A DNA stretch of 64,000 nt, taken from Tachypleus tridentatus. Lineage: Eukaryota > Arthropoda > Merostomata > Xiphosura > Limulidae. This document shows, piece by piece, positions 25,855 to 37,539 of the stretch. Under the pieces are notes generated by a model that was not told where the DNA came from, ran no database searches, and saw nothing but the letters and a program-made list of their open reading frames with translations. The stretch is taken from positions 156,879,290-156,943,289 of the forward strand of contig NC_134834.1 in the NCBI RefSeq assembly GCF_004210375.1, in the 5' to 3' direction. Numbering within the stretch: position 1 is the stretch's first letter; each line of letters opens with the position of its first letter. A program made the position numbers and the translations under genes.

Positions 25855-26134
25855 AGTTTTTTTTGTTTTGAATCACGCACAAAGCTACTCAAGGGATATC
25901 TGCGCTAGCCGTCCCTAATTTAGCAGTGTAAGGCTAGAGGGAAGGCAGCTAGTCATCACCATCCACCGCCAACTCTTGGGCTACTCTTTTACCAACGAAT
26001 AGTGAGATTGAGCTTCACATTATAACGCCCACACGGCTGAAAGGGCGAGAATGTTTGGTGAGACGGGGATTCGAACCCGTGACGCTCAGATTACGAGTCG
26101 AACGCCTTAACCCACTTGGCCATGCCGGGCCATA
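25855..26134 (-). mobile_element. Family B SINE, full length
   Basis: The minus strand runs from a GGCCCGGCATGGCC head to a GCTTTGTGCGTGATTC tail. The repeated AAAAAAGGAA (25845-25854 and 26135-26144) is the target duplication. Inserted into the Gypsy-like relic. Confidence 0.9.
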
Positions 26135-27293
26135 AAAAAAGGAAGGACTGATTATGCTATTCTATTGGAGAGTAATGAAGATGAATGTTCTAGCGATACT
26201 TCTGAGGATCCCTTGGAATTTATGACACTGAAGAAACGAAGCAGATCATCTAAAAACTCAAATGTAAAAGCAATGCATTTAAGGCATTGTTGTAGTACTC
26301 CAACAGGTTGTGGGAACGATGTCTATTCAATTAGCCAGTTCTTTGGTATCGAATCCACAGCGACATAAAACTTTCCAAATGAAGAAGCTCGACTGAAGGC
26401 ATCAAGTTTCAGTGCTCTCGACAATAATAATCGATTGCTTTCATTCTGCATGACTGTATCAAAAATTCTATGCACCTTGTTATTCCCAGGAGTCCAGATG
26501 GTTTTATGAACGTTTTTGAAAACGACATTTGTAAGAAATATGATGATACAAAACTATTCTGCTAATGATATGCAACAAGCTCTACTAGAGAAATGTATTC
26601 AGAGAACGAAAACGTTAGATGTTGGTACATGGCTGATTTTCAAATGACCTAACTGACAAGAGTAAGAGGTTCAGGCTGAAATAAAGTATATATATGTATT
26701 TAGAGGAAACTTTATAGTTGGTGATAGAATTAGGATCCTTAAGGTCACATGTTAACTGATAAAGGTACCATCTAGAAGTTATGGAGATATCAGAACTTGC
26801 TGCATTGAAACATCAGTTCCTCTTCACGAGTCTAGGAAAAGTGAAACAACTAATCAGAAAGATAGTTAAATAGAACAGAGGAAGTAACACAAAACACAAT
26901 AACTATTTCAAGTGTAACTTAAAGGGTATACTACTGGGAACTTTAGGAAAAGGCTTGTATGGAATAAGAGTTCTCAAATGAAACCAGATATAGGTAATTG
27001 TTATAACTGTGAGAAACCTGGCCATTGCAGCTGAGACTTCAAAGAATAAACAGTTGTTATAAAGCCAGGGAGATAGAACCTAATAAGAACAATGGAAGAT
27101 CAGAACACTAAAGAGGCATCTAGAAAGCAGAAATTAAATGAATTTATGAGATGAAGTTCCACTAGAAGTATTGTATCCCAAATGAAAAAAAAGTTTGAGG
27201 AAAGCTATCTACGAGTACATGGGTTTATTGATGGGAAACCTTATATTCTGCTGAGTTGACACTGTTTCTACAACTACAGTTAGGTTCTAGAGA

Positions 27294-27570
27294 GGCCCGG
27301 CATGGCCAAGCGTGTTAAGGCGTGCGACTCGTAATCTGAGGGTCGCGGGTTCGCATCCCCGTCGCGCCAAACATGCTCGCCCTTTCAGCCGTGGGGGCGT
27401 TATAATGTGACGGTCAATCCTACTATTCGTTGGTAAAAGAGTAGCCCAAGAGTTGGCGGTGGGTGGTGATGACAAGCTGCCTTCCCTCTAGTCTTACACT
27501 GCTAAATTAGGGATGGCTAGCGCAGATAGCCCTCGAGTAGCTTTGTGCGAAATTCAAAACAAAAAAAAAT
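27294..27570 (+). mobile_element. Family B SINE, full length, young
   Basis: GGCCCGGCATGGCCAAGCGT head, CTCGTAA loop, GGGTTCGCAT box B, body, and an AAATTCAAAACAAAAAAAAA tail. Perfect 10-bp duplication GTTCTAGAGA (27284-27293 and 27571-27580). Confidence 0.93.
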
Positions 27571-28109
27571 GTTCTAGAGATGAAAAAGAAGTAGCATCGA
27601 TGCAAACAATAGGTGTACATAAAGTGTCAGAAAAAAAAAAAGAGTTGGAAGTTACCTTTACTATAGGAAGTTTATTTGTGCCTCGTTGTATGTGCGTATT
27701 TGACATCACAGAATATTGTATTTTGGAAACTGACTTCATGCAGAGACATGAATGTAAAGTCAGGCTAACTAGTTTATGACTAGGAAAATGTGCACTGTAT
27801 AGATATTACTACAGCAAAGATTGAATATTCATTGAAAACAGTGGCAGTAGTCATAATACCATCATGAAATGAAAGACTCGTCTCATTACTCAACAGCAAT
27901 AATTCATATAATGAATTATTTGTTGTGCAGTCAAATACTTCGACATGTCATGCGGAATTAGTGGTTAGAAGAGCTCTACTGGATTTAAAAAATAAAGGTG
28001 TTGTACATTACTTTACCCAAGAGAGACTTAAAAGTGTCTGTGATAAAGCAAAAAGTATCTATGCTGTAAGTGCTGATAAAAATGGATTCCATCAAGGTTA
28101 TATGTATTG

Positions 28110-28353
28110 ATTTGTTTTGTTTGTTTGTTTTTGAATTACGCGCTAAGCTACACGAGGGCTATCTGCTATAGTAGTGTGAGACTAGGGGGAAGGCAACTAG
28201 TCGTCACCACCCACCGCCAGCTCTTGGGCTACTTTTTTACCAACGAATAGTGGGATTGATCGTAACTTTATAACGTCCCCATGACTGAAAGGGCGAGCAT
28301 GTTTGGTGCGATGGGGATTCTAACCCACGACCCTCAGATTACTAGTCGAGCCC
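28110..28353 (-). mobile_element. Family B SINE, head truncated
   Basis: Tail (TTTGTTTGTTTTTGAATTAC) at the left, tRNA head cut at the anticodon arm on the right. Perfect 11-bp duplication TATATGTATTG (28099-28109 and 28354-28364) shows that it inserted already truncated. Confidence 0.9.
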
Positions 28354-28560
28354 TATATGTATTGGCTCAACGGTTCTCGTCACGAGAGAGGACAAACTCT
28401 ATAAAGTTAAATAGGTGTTCCGAAAAGTGGTGATCCAACTCACATGTCACCAAAATTATTGTCTTCAGAAGTACATTGGTAAGATAATGGCCAACTGTGA
28501 AATTCCAGAAGATAAGTGGTCAGTGGAACCTAAACCTGTGAAGGAGCCTAGAATCCCTGT

Positions 28561-29569
28561 CAAGGTACTTTAAGAGGATTATCAAGGTTGAAGCCACTAA
28601 TGGATTCACTCGACCACCAACCCAAAAGAAGTCATCTAGATAGCCAGTGGCAACAAAATACAATCCCATTTATACACCATAGGCTTCAGAAGAAGAAGAA
28701 ATACCAAAACAAAAACAAAAAAACTTGGCAAATGGAGAATTTTGTGTAATGTTTTATTTTATTATTTTTGTATTATAATTGTTCAATGAACTTCACAATT
28801 CAGGAAGAAAACAATAATGTAAACTATGGCTTTAATGTTGTAATTTGTTCATAAACAAGTGGGCTAGAATAGCTAGACAGTTCTAAGTGCATGTCTATTT
28901 TCTCGAACATTCTAAGTTAAGTTATAATTATGATACAGTTGTGAAGATTACAGAGTTATTTGAATACAAAGGGTTTTTCAAAATGCAGATTTTAGTCAGC
29001 CAGCATTTTTAATGACGTATTTGTATCTGCGTTTGCTGTTACACCTCTTGAATTACTTTGTACAAGTAAGTTGATTTATTTGACTTTAGTTAACTCCACT
29101 TGTAATGTATGCCTCTAAAAATTTACGACCGTGTACAAGTGTTAAGTCTTAAGGAAACGTCAAAAGAAGAAATAAACTAATTTGTATGGATTGACTTTGA
29201 AATACTTTTATAAAATAGTTTAAAAGAACCCAACAACGTAAGATGAACGTGACAGTTCTATTTTATAACTTTCTGTATTAAAACCATACGAATTTTAATT
29301 TTCTAATTAACCTTTTGCAATGACTTCCTACAGAACATCTACCAAGGTACTTTCACCAAAAAACTAAAGTAAAAACCTTATAAAATAAATAAGCAGTTCA
29401 TGAAAAAGGGGAAATTCAATTATTCGGTGAATTAGTACTGTTTATCGTTCGATTAATTTCGTGAATAAATGTTATAAATTAAACGTACTTCTTGGAGTTT
29501 ATACTGAAGCGTTATATTTGGAATTAGGCTACTATTTATTTGCTGAGTTTATATTGAAAAGTTTATTTA
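28561..29569. other. Intergenic AT-rich DNA, nothing recognised
   Basis: The first 150 bp may be the end of the Gypsy-like relic. No other signal. Confidence 0.35.
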
Positions 29570-29702
29570 TAAATACAAAGTACATACAAAGTAAATACAA
29601 AGCTACACAATGGACCATCTGTGCTCTACCCATCACGGGTATTGGAAGCCGGTTTCTAGCAGTGTGAGTCCGAAGACATGCCGCTGTGCCACTGGGTGGC
29701 TG
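29570..29702 (-). mobile_element. Family C SINE
   Basis: The reverse complement reads a TGGCACAGCGGCATGTCTTC-type head, CCGGCTTCCAATACCCG for the box B region, GGTAGAGCACAGATGGTCCA and TTGTGTAGCTTTGTATTTAC. The A-rich end shows short TACAAAGTA duplications. Confidence 0.7.
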
Positions 29703-29996
29703 AATATGACTGCAACAAACGTTACATAAGAAAACATAAGATAATCTACAACAACCCAACAATAAAGAAAATACATTAACAATACACTATAACTCCTCTG
29801 TTTACAACGGAAATCAAACTAATTTTTTTGTGAATTTTGCTGACTTCTTGTTACAAATATAGGACACATTAGCATGAATAATACTTCAATATGCTGTTAT
29901 TAACAAACAACCTGCAGTACTTGGTTTTTATTTTGATTACATGTAAACACTGCTAAGAACATTTTATGTTGTGTTTCACTGTGTATATTGGAGTAT

Positions 29997-30092
29997 TTGT
30001 TTGTTTGTTTTCTGAGTTTCGTGCAAAGCTACTTGAGGACTATCTCACATTACGAGTCGCACACTTTAACCCACCTGGCCATGCTGGGCCAT
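29997..30092 (-). mobile_element. Family B SINE with internal deletion
   Basis: The tail segment ending GAGGACTATCT joins directly to the tRNA head at ACGAGTCGCACACTTTAACC; the roughly 170-bp body is missing. Flanks ATATTGGAGTA and ATATTTGAGTA look like an imperfect target duplication. Confidence 0.75.
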
Positions 30093-30550
30093 ATTTGAGT
30101 AAATTGCTCTAAAACAGTATTTCTCAGCCGAATTTACCACACGACCCCTGCGGCTGAGCTTTGATTGTCGCGACTCTCCATAGCCCTCTTTAAGGATCAA
30201 AAAACAGTTCGTCATAGCTTATGATAAAGGCGATATTTGCACCTCTCAGACACCTTGAGAGAGGTCTCAAAAACAAAACAGCATACATTTCATTCATCCC
30301 AAACAGCGCGTGATCCACCTGGAAATCTGATCGCGGCCTCCTTTGGGGGTCGTTTGAGAAATACTAGTCTAAAGCCTTTCTTCTATCACAGGGGTGTGCA
30401 ACATTTTTCGTCGGTGGGCCATATAACCAACTTCATCAATCAAGCGGGGCCACTTAAAAAACAAGCTTATTCGTGTACATGCACAATAAATTAAAAAAAA
30501 ATCTCAAAATGCAAGCAATAATATTTTATATTTTTGCATGAGTGATCATT

Positions 30551-32334
30551 TTAGTGCGACACTTGAAATTTAGAGTCCTTGCAGAGCTTGTCAATATCAG
30601 CTTTGACAGAAGTGGTTCCCACTCTTAACTGACTGGTCAAATGTTCATCAGTCAGCTGACTTCTACATTTGGTTTTGATGAGCTTCATTTTGGAGAAAAA
30701 TTGCTCACAGCAGTAGGTGCTACCAAAAAGGGAGGCAATTCTTTGTGCATGACGGGACAAATTGGGAAACTTTTCACGTACACAGAGTTTGTAAAAGTCT
30801 AGCAAACTGTTTTCAGAGAATTTCCTTTTAGTGTCCATGTCAGCCTGCAGTTCAATGAGTTCCATTTGGCAATCATCAGGACTGTCTTCCACTGCCAAAT
30901 CAAAAGGTTGAGCGAACAATTTCAATCTAATTTCAGTTTGTCTGAAATCTGGAAATTTGTTTGCAAACTCATCACGCAGCTTTTGTACACTGGTTCCATA
31001 TTTGGTGCAATCCAGATTAGGAAATTCCAGTTTCCTGGTTGCAAGACATGTAAAATGGGTCAATATGGCTCTTCTCAACTGAACCTGAAAAGTTCCAATT
31101 TCTTCTCAAAAGCACAAATATGCTCAAACAACTTATTCACAAGTTGACTTTTCCCTTGTAGTTTTAAGTTTAAATCAGACAGATGCTGTGTAATGTCTGT
31201 GAGGAATGCTAAGTCATTCAGCCAGTTCTCATTGCTCAAGAAGTCCACATTCTGACGTTTGCTCTCCATGAAGAACTTAATCTCCTCTCGCAGATTCCAG
31301 AATCTCTTCAAAGTAGCAGCTCTACTAAGCCAACGTACAGCAGAGAAGTACAAAACATCTGAATACTCACTGTCCAGCTCATCTAAAAAGTTTTAAATTG
31401 TCGATGATTTAATCCTCGTGTTCGAATATAATTTACGCATTGGACGACATTTTTCATGACTTCTGCAAAATCCAGAACTTTGGTGCACAAGCTCTCTTGG
31501 TGAATAATGCAATGGCTTACAACTACGTCTTGTGCTCCAATTGCAGTTAGAAATTTCTTGGTGAATCCATTTGTCCTACCTGTCATGGAAGGAGCACCAT
31601 CTGTTGTAACACCACATAATTTATAAGGATTCAGTTCAAACTTTTCTACAACCTTAAGCACTTGTTCACAAATATCCTGTCCTGTGGTTGTGGAGGAAAG
31701 GCTTGCCATATCTAAAAACTCTTCGAAAACATCAAAGCCTGCAGTAACAGCTCTGATGAAAATGACAAGTTGGGATGTGTCATTGATATCAGTGCTTTCA
31801 TCCAAAGCCAGACTGAAAGCTTCACACGAATTCAATCTCTTTCAAAGTTTCTTTGATGTCCTCTGAAAGATCTTTTGTCCTGCGTGAGACAGTAAAGGGA
31901 AAGGCTAGTTTGCTCCACCAAATATTTTTCTCTGGACATGCATATTCTGTGAATATTGTTAAACAATTTTAATAAATTCTCCATCACTGAAAGGCTTTCC
32001 CTTTTCTGCCATACATTCACAAAGCTTAAAACTCAGTTTTGTCACCAGTTCTGAATTTTTCTTGAAAGTGGTAAAACACCTTGTTGCTTTTCAATGGATG
32101 TTTTAAATGTTCAATTTTGTCCTTTCGTGCCTGACCAACAATTTCATCAAACTGGGAGGAGTGCTTAGTTGCGTAATGTCGCTTAATATTGTACTCTTTC
32201 ATGACTGCAATTGTAGTTTGACAGACAAGGCAGACAACACCTTGATTATGTGGGACAACAAGATATTTTGTGCACCATTCACTGTTGAATAACCTTCCCT
32301 CATCATCAATTTTTCGTTTCTTAACTGCTGACAT
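30551..32334 (-). pseudogene. hAT transposase, BED finger type, frameshifted
   Basis: The start at 32334 opens MSAVKKRKIDDEG, followed by a BED-type zinc finger with CLVCQ...H....H spacing (about residues 35-60). Blocks in four further frames follow in order: 32020-31832, 31835-31383 (ALDESTDINDTSQLVIFIRA and a VTTDGAPSMTGR catalytic-domain stretch), 31353-31075 and 31078-30551. The last ends with the hAT C-terminal dimerisation segment (FPNLSRHAQRIASLFGST, YCCEQFFSKMK). Domain content and order match transposases related to vertebrate GTF2IRD2/ZBED-type proteins. At least four frame changes make it a pseudogene in this copy, although the coding text is otherwise well preserved, pointing to fairly recent insertion. 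Confidence 0.88.
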
Positions 32335-32505
32335 TTTACTAGCCCTGAAATCAAAACAAAAATTATTCTCACGAAAATAGCAAAGTAGAAAAAAACATAG
32401 AATTTATTTACACATGGAACCTCTTATGGACAGAAACACATGTTTCTAAATTGGCATCCCGATCATAGCCTTCCGGTACTTAAATTAATTGAGAATAGCA
32501 AAATA

Positions 32506-32953
32506 CAGTGTGACCTCGCCTATTCGCGGTTCGCCATTCGCGGCCCCGCATATTCGCGGGTTATGCGCGAACTGCGTTTTTGTAGGTCACAGAGACTGAA
32601 AGGGCTTTTCGAGGAGATTTCTGTTGTATTTACTCAATCGCCGTTTTATCAATTGTCGTCTTCACTAAACAAGATTGGACTGCTATTGGCTGACTGCCTC
32701 AGCTTCCCCAACAACGCAAACGGCAAAGCAAAGCCCGGTAACGCACGGTACAATTTAGTGAAATACATAACAGAATGCAACATTGCTACATTATTACTGC
32801 ATCAATGAGTATAAGTATCATTAGTGTTTGGGAAGCATTTCATATAGTATATAATCGCATACATATACGTTTTAAAACTGCATCCAATATTCGCGGTTTT
32901 CGCTATTCGCGGAGGGTAAAGAACGTAACCCCGCGAATAACGAGGTCACACTG
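32506..32953. mobile_element. Nested MITE with pogo/Tigger-like ends
   Basis: Ends CAGTGTGACCTCGCCTATTC and its inverted counterpart (GAATAACGAGGTCACACTG) with TA on both sides (32504-32505 and 32954-32955). Internal CATTCGCGG/TATTCGCGG phrases occur near both ends. No transposase is present. The 122-codon frame 32440-32808 crosses its left end and is not a gene. It lies inside the hAT element, upstream of its transposase, so it is the younger insertion. Confidence 0.9.
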
Positions 32954-33613
32954 TACATAGAATCAGATGCATCTGAAAGCAAAAATTTTAATAAATTCAG
33001 TAAAGTCACAACAATATGCTAAATAATAATCAATTTACCTTCAATCTCTTGTAGTAACTGTAAAAGGTAATAAAATTTTCACCAATAATGAATGACGGAC
33101 AGCAGAGGTTAGGGAAAATTGTCGCCAGTGGGCGAAGGCGAGGTTCAGGACATGACGTTGAGTCGTAGACAATAGTGCTAGTGCACGTCACCTATTCATG
33201 CCCTAAGGAGGCCGACCAATCGAATTCGGCCTGCTCCTCTCTAGCAAAGATAATTTTAGAAGTTTGTCGAGTCGAAGCCTGGGAATCCCGTAGGATCGAT
33301 GCTTTTAAAAATATTCCATTTGCGTTGGATTACAGATCAGGCCACATGGTTAGATTACAACAACTAGGGCCACACTAAATGGTTTGGCGGGCCGGGTTGT
33401 GGCCCGCGGGCCGCCTGTTGCACTCCCCTGTTCTATCATATATTTTCACTAGCTATTAACATAAGTTTATACAACAAAACAGCTTAATAAATATAATTTT
33501 AAATCATGTAATTATAAATTTATGTATAATTTATCACCAAATGAAGAGAACTGTTATATAATTACATAGGCACAAATTTATTATAATAATATTCAGTTTA
33601 TGTCAGTCTTACA

Positions 33614-33894
33614 GGCCTGGCATGGCCTAGCACGTTAAGGCGTGCGCTTCGTAATCTGAGGGGCGCGTGTTCGCGCCCGAGTCGCGCCAAACATGCTCGC
33701 CCTCCCAGCCGTGGGGGCGTTATAATGTGACGGTCAATCCCACTTTTCGTTGGTAAAAGAGTAGCCCAAGAGTTGGCGGTGGATGGTGATGACTAGCTGC
33801 CTTCCCTCTAGTCTTACACTGCTAAATTAGGGACGGCTAGCACAGATAGCCCTCGAGTAGCTTTGTGCGAAATTCCAAAACAAACAAAGAAACA
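33614..33894 (+). mobile_element. Family B SINE, full length, young
   Basis: GGCCTGGCATGGCCTAGCAC head, complete body and tail. Perfect 12-bp target duplication GTCAGTCTTACA (33602-33613 and 33895-33906). Confidence 0.93.
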
Positions 33895-34601
33895 GTCAGT
33901 CTTACAAATATGCGCACACTTGATTTCATTTATGTAAACAAAAGACGGATATAAATCAAATATGCAAACATACAACCAATACATAGTCTCCTAAATTGCT
34001 CGTTCAAGTATTTTGATAAAAATCTTTAGACAAGTGATTTATTAACCCACATAGATTGTTATATAATACTTGATGATGATACCCGTAAGTATCTTTCTGC
34101 ACTATATTAGACCATAAAATGTCGCTTAGACTAAGACATCAAAGGTGTATTTTAAAAGTCATTTATGTCAAATACGCGTCTCATAAAGTATTATAGTGAA
34201 AAAGTGATGACTTGCCCATGAAAATATTTGTGAGAGTAGAACTGTTACGCAACCAAATGACGAGAAGCGGCAGAAAAAGCAATAAATACTACAAGTTTAA
34301 CATTTATTTCAGAGCTGCAAAGGTCATCAGGCCATGACCTGACCACTTTTCATGGCATGTATAGCTATAACTTATGTATTAAAACATGCTTCTATTAATT
34401 TAATACATTACGTTGTATGTAATAGATATTTTGTATACAACATCTCAAAAGCTTATCAGTTTTGAAATACGCCTAACGTTAGGTCGTAGAATAACATTAT
34501 AAGGTTATTTAGTTATAATGTTAAGTATGGTAAAGTTAAACTTTAACTAAAGAAAAGGAAAACTGTAGACAAGTTACAGTGTCAATTTATCAAATGTATG
34601 T

Positions 34602-34730
34602 GCCTGTGCGTGTTTTCCTTATAACAAAGCCACGTTATACTATCTGCTGAGTCCACCCACCGAAGGGAATCGAACCCCTGATTAGCATTGCAAATGCGTA
34701 GACTTATCGGTGTACCAGCGGGGGACTGTT
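34602..34730 (-). mobile_element. Family A SINE
   Basis: The reverse complement carries a CCCCCGCTGGTACACCG head, AGGGGTTCGATTCCCTTCGG and ACTCAGCAGATAGTATAACG. 10-bp duplication AAATGTATGT (34592-34601 and 34731-34740). Confidence 0.85.
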
Positions 34731-34810
34731 AAATGTATGTCGTGCGTAATATAAGTTTAACTAATATTAGACGTACGACGGGAATGTGTATAGACACACG
34801 CAAAATATAT

Positions 34811-35615
34811 TGTGACGTATTGTAATTTATCTCGGGCGAGTCTCTGATTTATTATGTTACGTATTACGATTTCGAATAGCCGAAAATCTTAATTTGAACT
34901 TAGAAGTTAATTAAATATTAATATAAATCAAATTTATGATATTTGCCAACAAAAATTATACACAATTTTTTCTTGCTTGACACAAATATATTTTAATATA
35001 CAAACAATACAATTTATAATGACGGTTACTACAAATATTGTTTTATATACAAGTTTTATCAACTTACAAAATGCAAACTATACTGAGTCTTCTATCTTGT
35101 CTAGAACTGAATATTTTATCGACAAATCAGATCCACGTCGAGTAAATTAATTCTGAGTTGATATTGTTACACCTCGCTTAGGCTAGCTAGCTTGACGGGC
35201 TTCACGTCGCTGACATTTTACTGATGACGATATTTAATGTCCACATAGAAATACAAACATTCGAAGTTAACTCACTGAAGTTGAAAAGCTCGTAATGTTC
35301 GAAATCTATGAATGTTCCTGGTCAAATTCTGTATTTTCCCGATTAATACACTGGCTATTGCTGACAAACAATAATAACAACTGTCTCTTGGCGCTTTAGT
35401 TTATATAGTTTGAGGCGAGAATCTCGGATGTTCAACAATGTTCGAAAACACGTGAACCACATATTGTTAATTTTTGCTCTCGAAAATCTTCTAGAAATTT
35501 AAAGAACAGGTGAGATTTGCACAATACACATTCAACAATATACGTCACATGTATAAAAACTATACTGAAACAAACGTAAGTATAAAAACAAATACATAAC
35601 AGTAAATCCGTTACA
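34811..35615. mobile_element. Solo LTR of a Gypsy-type retrotransposon
   Basis: Begins TGTGACGTATTG and ends CCGTTACA, a TG...CA pair with matching TGTGACG/CGTTACA inverted ends. It is flanked by ATATAT on both sides (34805-34810 and 35616-35621). The length of 805 bp is normal for an LTR, and a TATA-like TTTATATAG occurs at about 35400. No internal retroviral-type coding adjoins it, so it is a solo LTR. The low complexity of the flanking duplication is the main weakness. Confidence 0.6.
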
Positions 35616-36192
35616 ATATATAGATGTGTATATATGTATATACTAGATGTACTTGCACAGGGTTTCGGAAAGTGTTACCTTTCAAATGTTAAAAACCAAA
35701 ATTAAGAGTTACAAATAAAATATTTTTATTTCTTACTTTTGAAATTAATGTCATTCTATATTGTAGTCTACAGAGTGCAAAATTCTTCTCGTGATTCATG
35801 ACGTATGCATGTTTTACTGACGTCGACGGTACTACTTATAACGTTAAACATCCCCTATGTGATGTATTTTTAGTGCCTTCCAACTAACTAACAGACAACA
35901 CACAACTCTATAATGAAGCGATTGGTTTAAAAAGATGATCCTCCAGGCGGCCTTTGGCCTTCTTTCGGGAAAAAATCTTCATAGAAGATATAAGAAAAAG
36001 TTTTAAGAAAGAAGTAAATATTTAATTTGATATAACGTTTTGGGCTTAAACTATTCTTTAGATGATGTTTGTTCTTTACCATGGTATCTCGTGTTTTTTC
36101 TTTCTTAAATTATGTCTTAGAGATTTCAACGTCTGTGATTAGAATCATTTTGTATTATTCAGGAAATGCTGTTTTTAAAGAAGTGCTGTTGC

Positions 36193-36433
36193 TTGGTTTG
36201 TTAATTTCGCACAAAGCTACTCGAGAGCTATCTCCACTAGCAGTGAAAGTGGAAGGCAGCTAGTCATCACCACCCACTGCCAGAACTTGGGCTGCTCTTT
36301 TACCAACGAATATTGGGATTGCCCGTCACATTATAACGCCCCCATGGCTGGGAGGGCGAGCATGTTTGGTGTGACGGGGATTCGAACCCTCAATCCTCGG
36401 ATTACGAGTCGAGTGCCTTATCCACCTGGCCAT
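36193..36433 (-). mobile_element. Family B SINE
   Basis: Tail at the left (TAATTTCGCACAAAGCTACT), tRNA head at the right ending in CACCTGGCCAT. Perfect 10-bp duplication GTGCTGTTGC (36183-36192 and 36434-36443). A short internal deletion removes part of the AGTGTAAGACTAG block. Confidence 0.9.
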
Positions 36434-37260
36434 GTGCTGTTGCAGTGAAGATACCAAATTGACCACAAATATTTTGCATATCTATGCTATTACTTATATA
36501 TATTTAGGCTACGTAACAAACCTGATATTAAAAATAACAGACACAAATGCAAATGAAGATTTTTAACATTTATGCTTGAATCCTTCCCATTGGAGTCGTA
36601 CTGAACAACTAAAAGTGAAAAAAATACTTATCCTTATTTCTATCATGAAATTCAAAATGAGAAAGAAAAGCAAACATGACTAGAAATCATTGCACCGGAA
36701 AGTAAAGTCCCTGTTAGTTCATACAAGGTATCCGTTAACTGGTGGCCAGGTATTTAAAGGCGTGCATTAGCAAACACACGTTTTCATACGCTACAAGTGC
36801 TGTAGCCTGTGAGTATCCCAAAAATTGGGAAGGCTCACGCACATGTGTACTGACTGATTCCGTCTACGAACTAATATCACCAAAACATAAGGAGAATATA
36901 TATATATCTAATCCCCTTTTCAATGTTACGTGTTGTTTTTACTGCTTTATTATGAATAAAAAATGATAAGAAGAAACATAAAATACATTTTTACTTTGTT
37001 CTAGAAGAATGTTTTCTTCTTCTTTTCGTGCATAACTTTATCTCCGGCCTTATCCGGTTTTTTGTAAATGTGCGGTTCTGTGGATAATGGTGACGTAATA
37101 CAAGTTTAGATCTTTCACACTTACGCTTGAATCCTTTCCATGTGTCCGTGGATGATGATAGTATTAAGACAGACTATAATTTTAAAGAATCATTTAATTG
37201 TTTTTTTTCTGGATATTGTATTTTTATTATTTCTTTGAATTTTTCTCTCTAAGAAAATAA

Positions 37261-37529
37261 GGCCCGGCATGGCCTAGCGCGTAAGGCGTGCGACTCGTAA
37301 TCCGAGGGTCGCGGGTTCGCGCCCCCGTCGCGCTAAACCAGCCGTGGGGGTGTATAATGTGACGCTCAATCCCACTATTCGTTGGTAAAAGAGTAGCCCA
37401 AGAGTTGGCGGTGGGTGGTGATGACTAGCTGCCTTCCCTCTAGTCTTACACTGCTAAATTAGGGACGGCTAGCACAGATAGCCCTCGAGTAGCTTTGTGC
37501 GAAATTCAAAAACAAACAAACAAACTCAG
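37261..37529 (+). mobile_element. Family B SINE, full length
   Basis: GGCCCGGCATGGCCTAGCGC head, body and CAAACAAACAAAC tail. 9-bp duplication AGAAAATAA (37252-37260 and 37530-37538). It lacks a short ACATGCTCGCCCTTTC stretch just after the head. Confidence 0.92.
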
Positions 37530-37539
37530 AGAAAATAAA

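Larger units (their letters stand above)
25697..28560 (+). pseudogene. Decayed Gypsy-type gag-protease region, interrupted by three SINEs
   Basis: At about 27000-27045 the plus strand encodes a CCHC-type zinc knuckle, CYNCEKPGHC, with a stop before the last cysteine position. At about 27640-27770 it encodes CVFDITEYCILETDFMQRHE, which resembles the C-terminal part of Gypsy aspartic proteases (DI...CILGxDFL). The DTG-type active site expected near 27240-27280 is destroyed by a stop. Upstream frames (25697-25850 and 26165-26368) would be gag but are unrecognised. The order gag, knuckle, protease is correct for an LTR element. SINEs at 25855-26134, 27294-27570 and 28110-28353 are later insertions. 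Confidence 0.55.
30389..33430 (-). mobile_element. hAT DNA transposon (Charlie-like), both ends and target duplication intact
   Basis: Terminal inverted repeats CAGGGGTGTGCAAC and GTTGCACTCCCCTG border the element. The 8-bp duplication TTCTATCA flanks it exactly (30381-30388 and 33431-33438), the length expected for hAT. The minus strand carries a BED-finger transposase gene. A 448-bp MITE is nested inside near the 5' end of the transposase side. The total length of about 3.04 kb includes the MITE. Confidence 0.95.

Noticed and set aside
27294-27370. Functional tRNA-Thr gene
   Set aside because: The tRNA-like head is the 5' part of a SINE with body, A-rich tail and target duplication, and it recurs many times.
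30551-32334. Domesticated GTF2IRD2/ZBED-like host gene
   Set aside because: Several frameshifts, and it is bounded by hAT inverted repeats with an exact 8-bp duplication, so it is a transposon copy.
32440-32808. 122-codon open frame
   Set aside because: Crosses the boundary between the hAT element and the nested MITE; not a conserved product.
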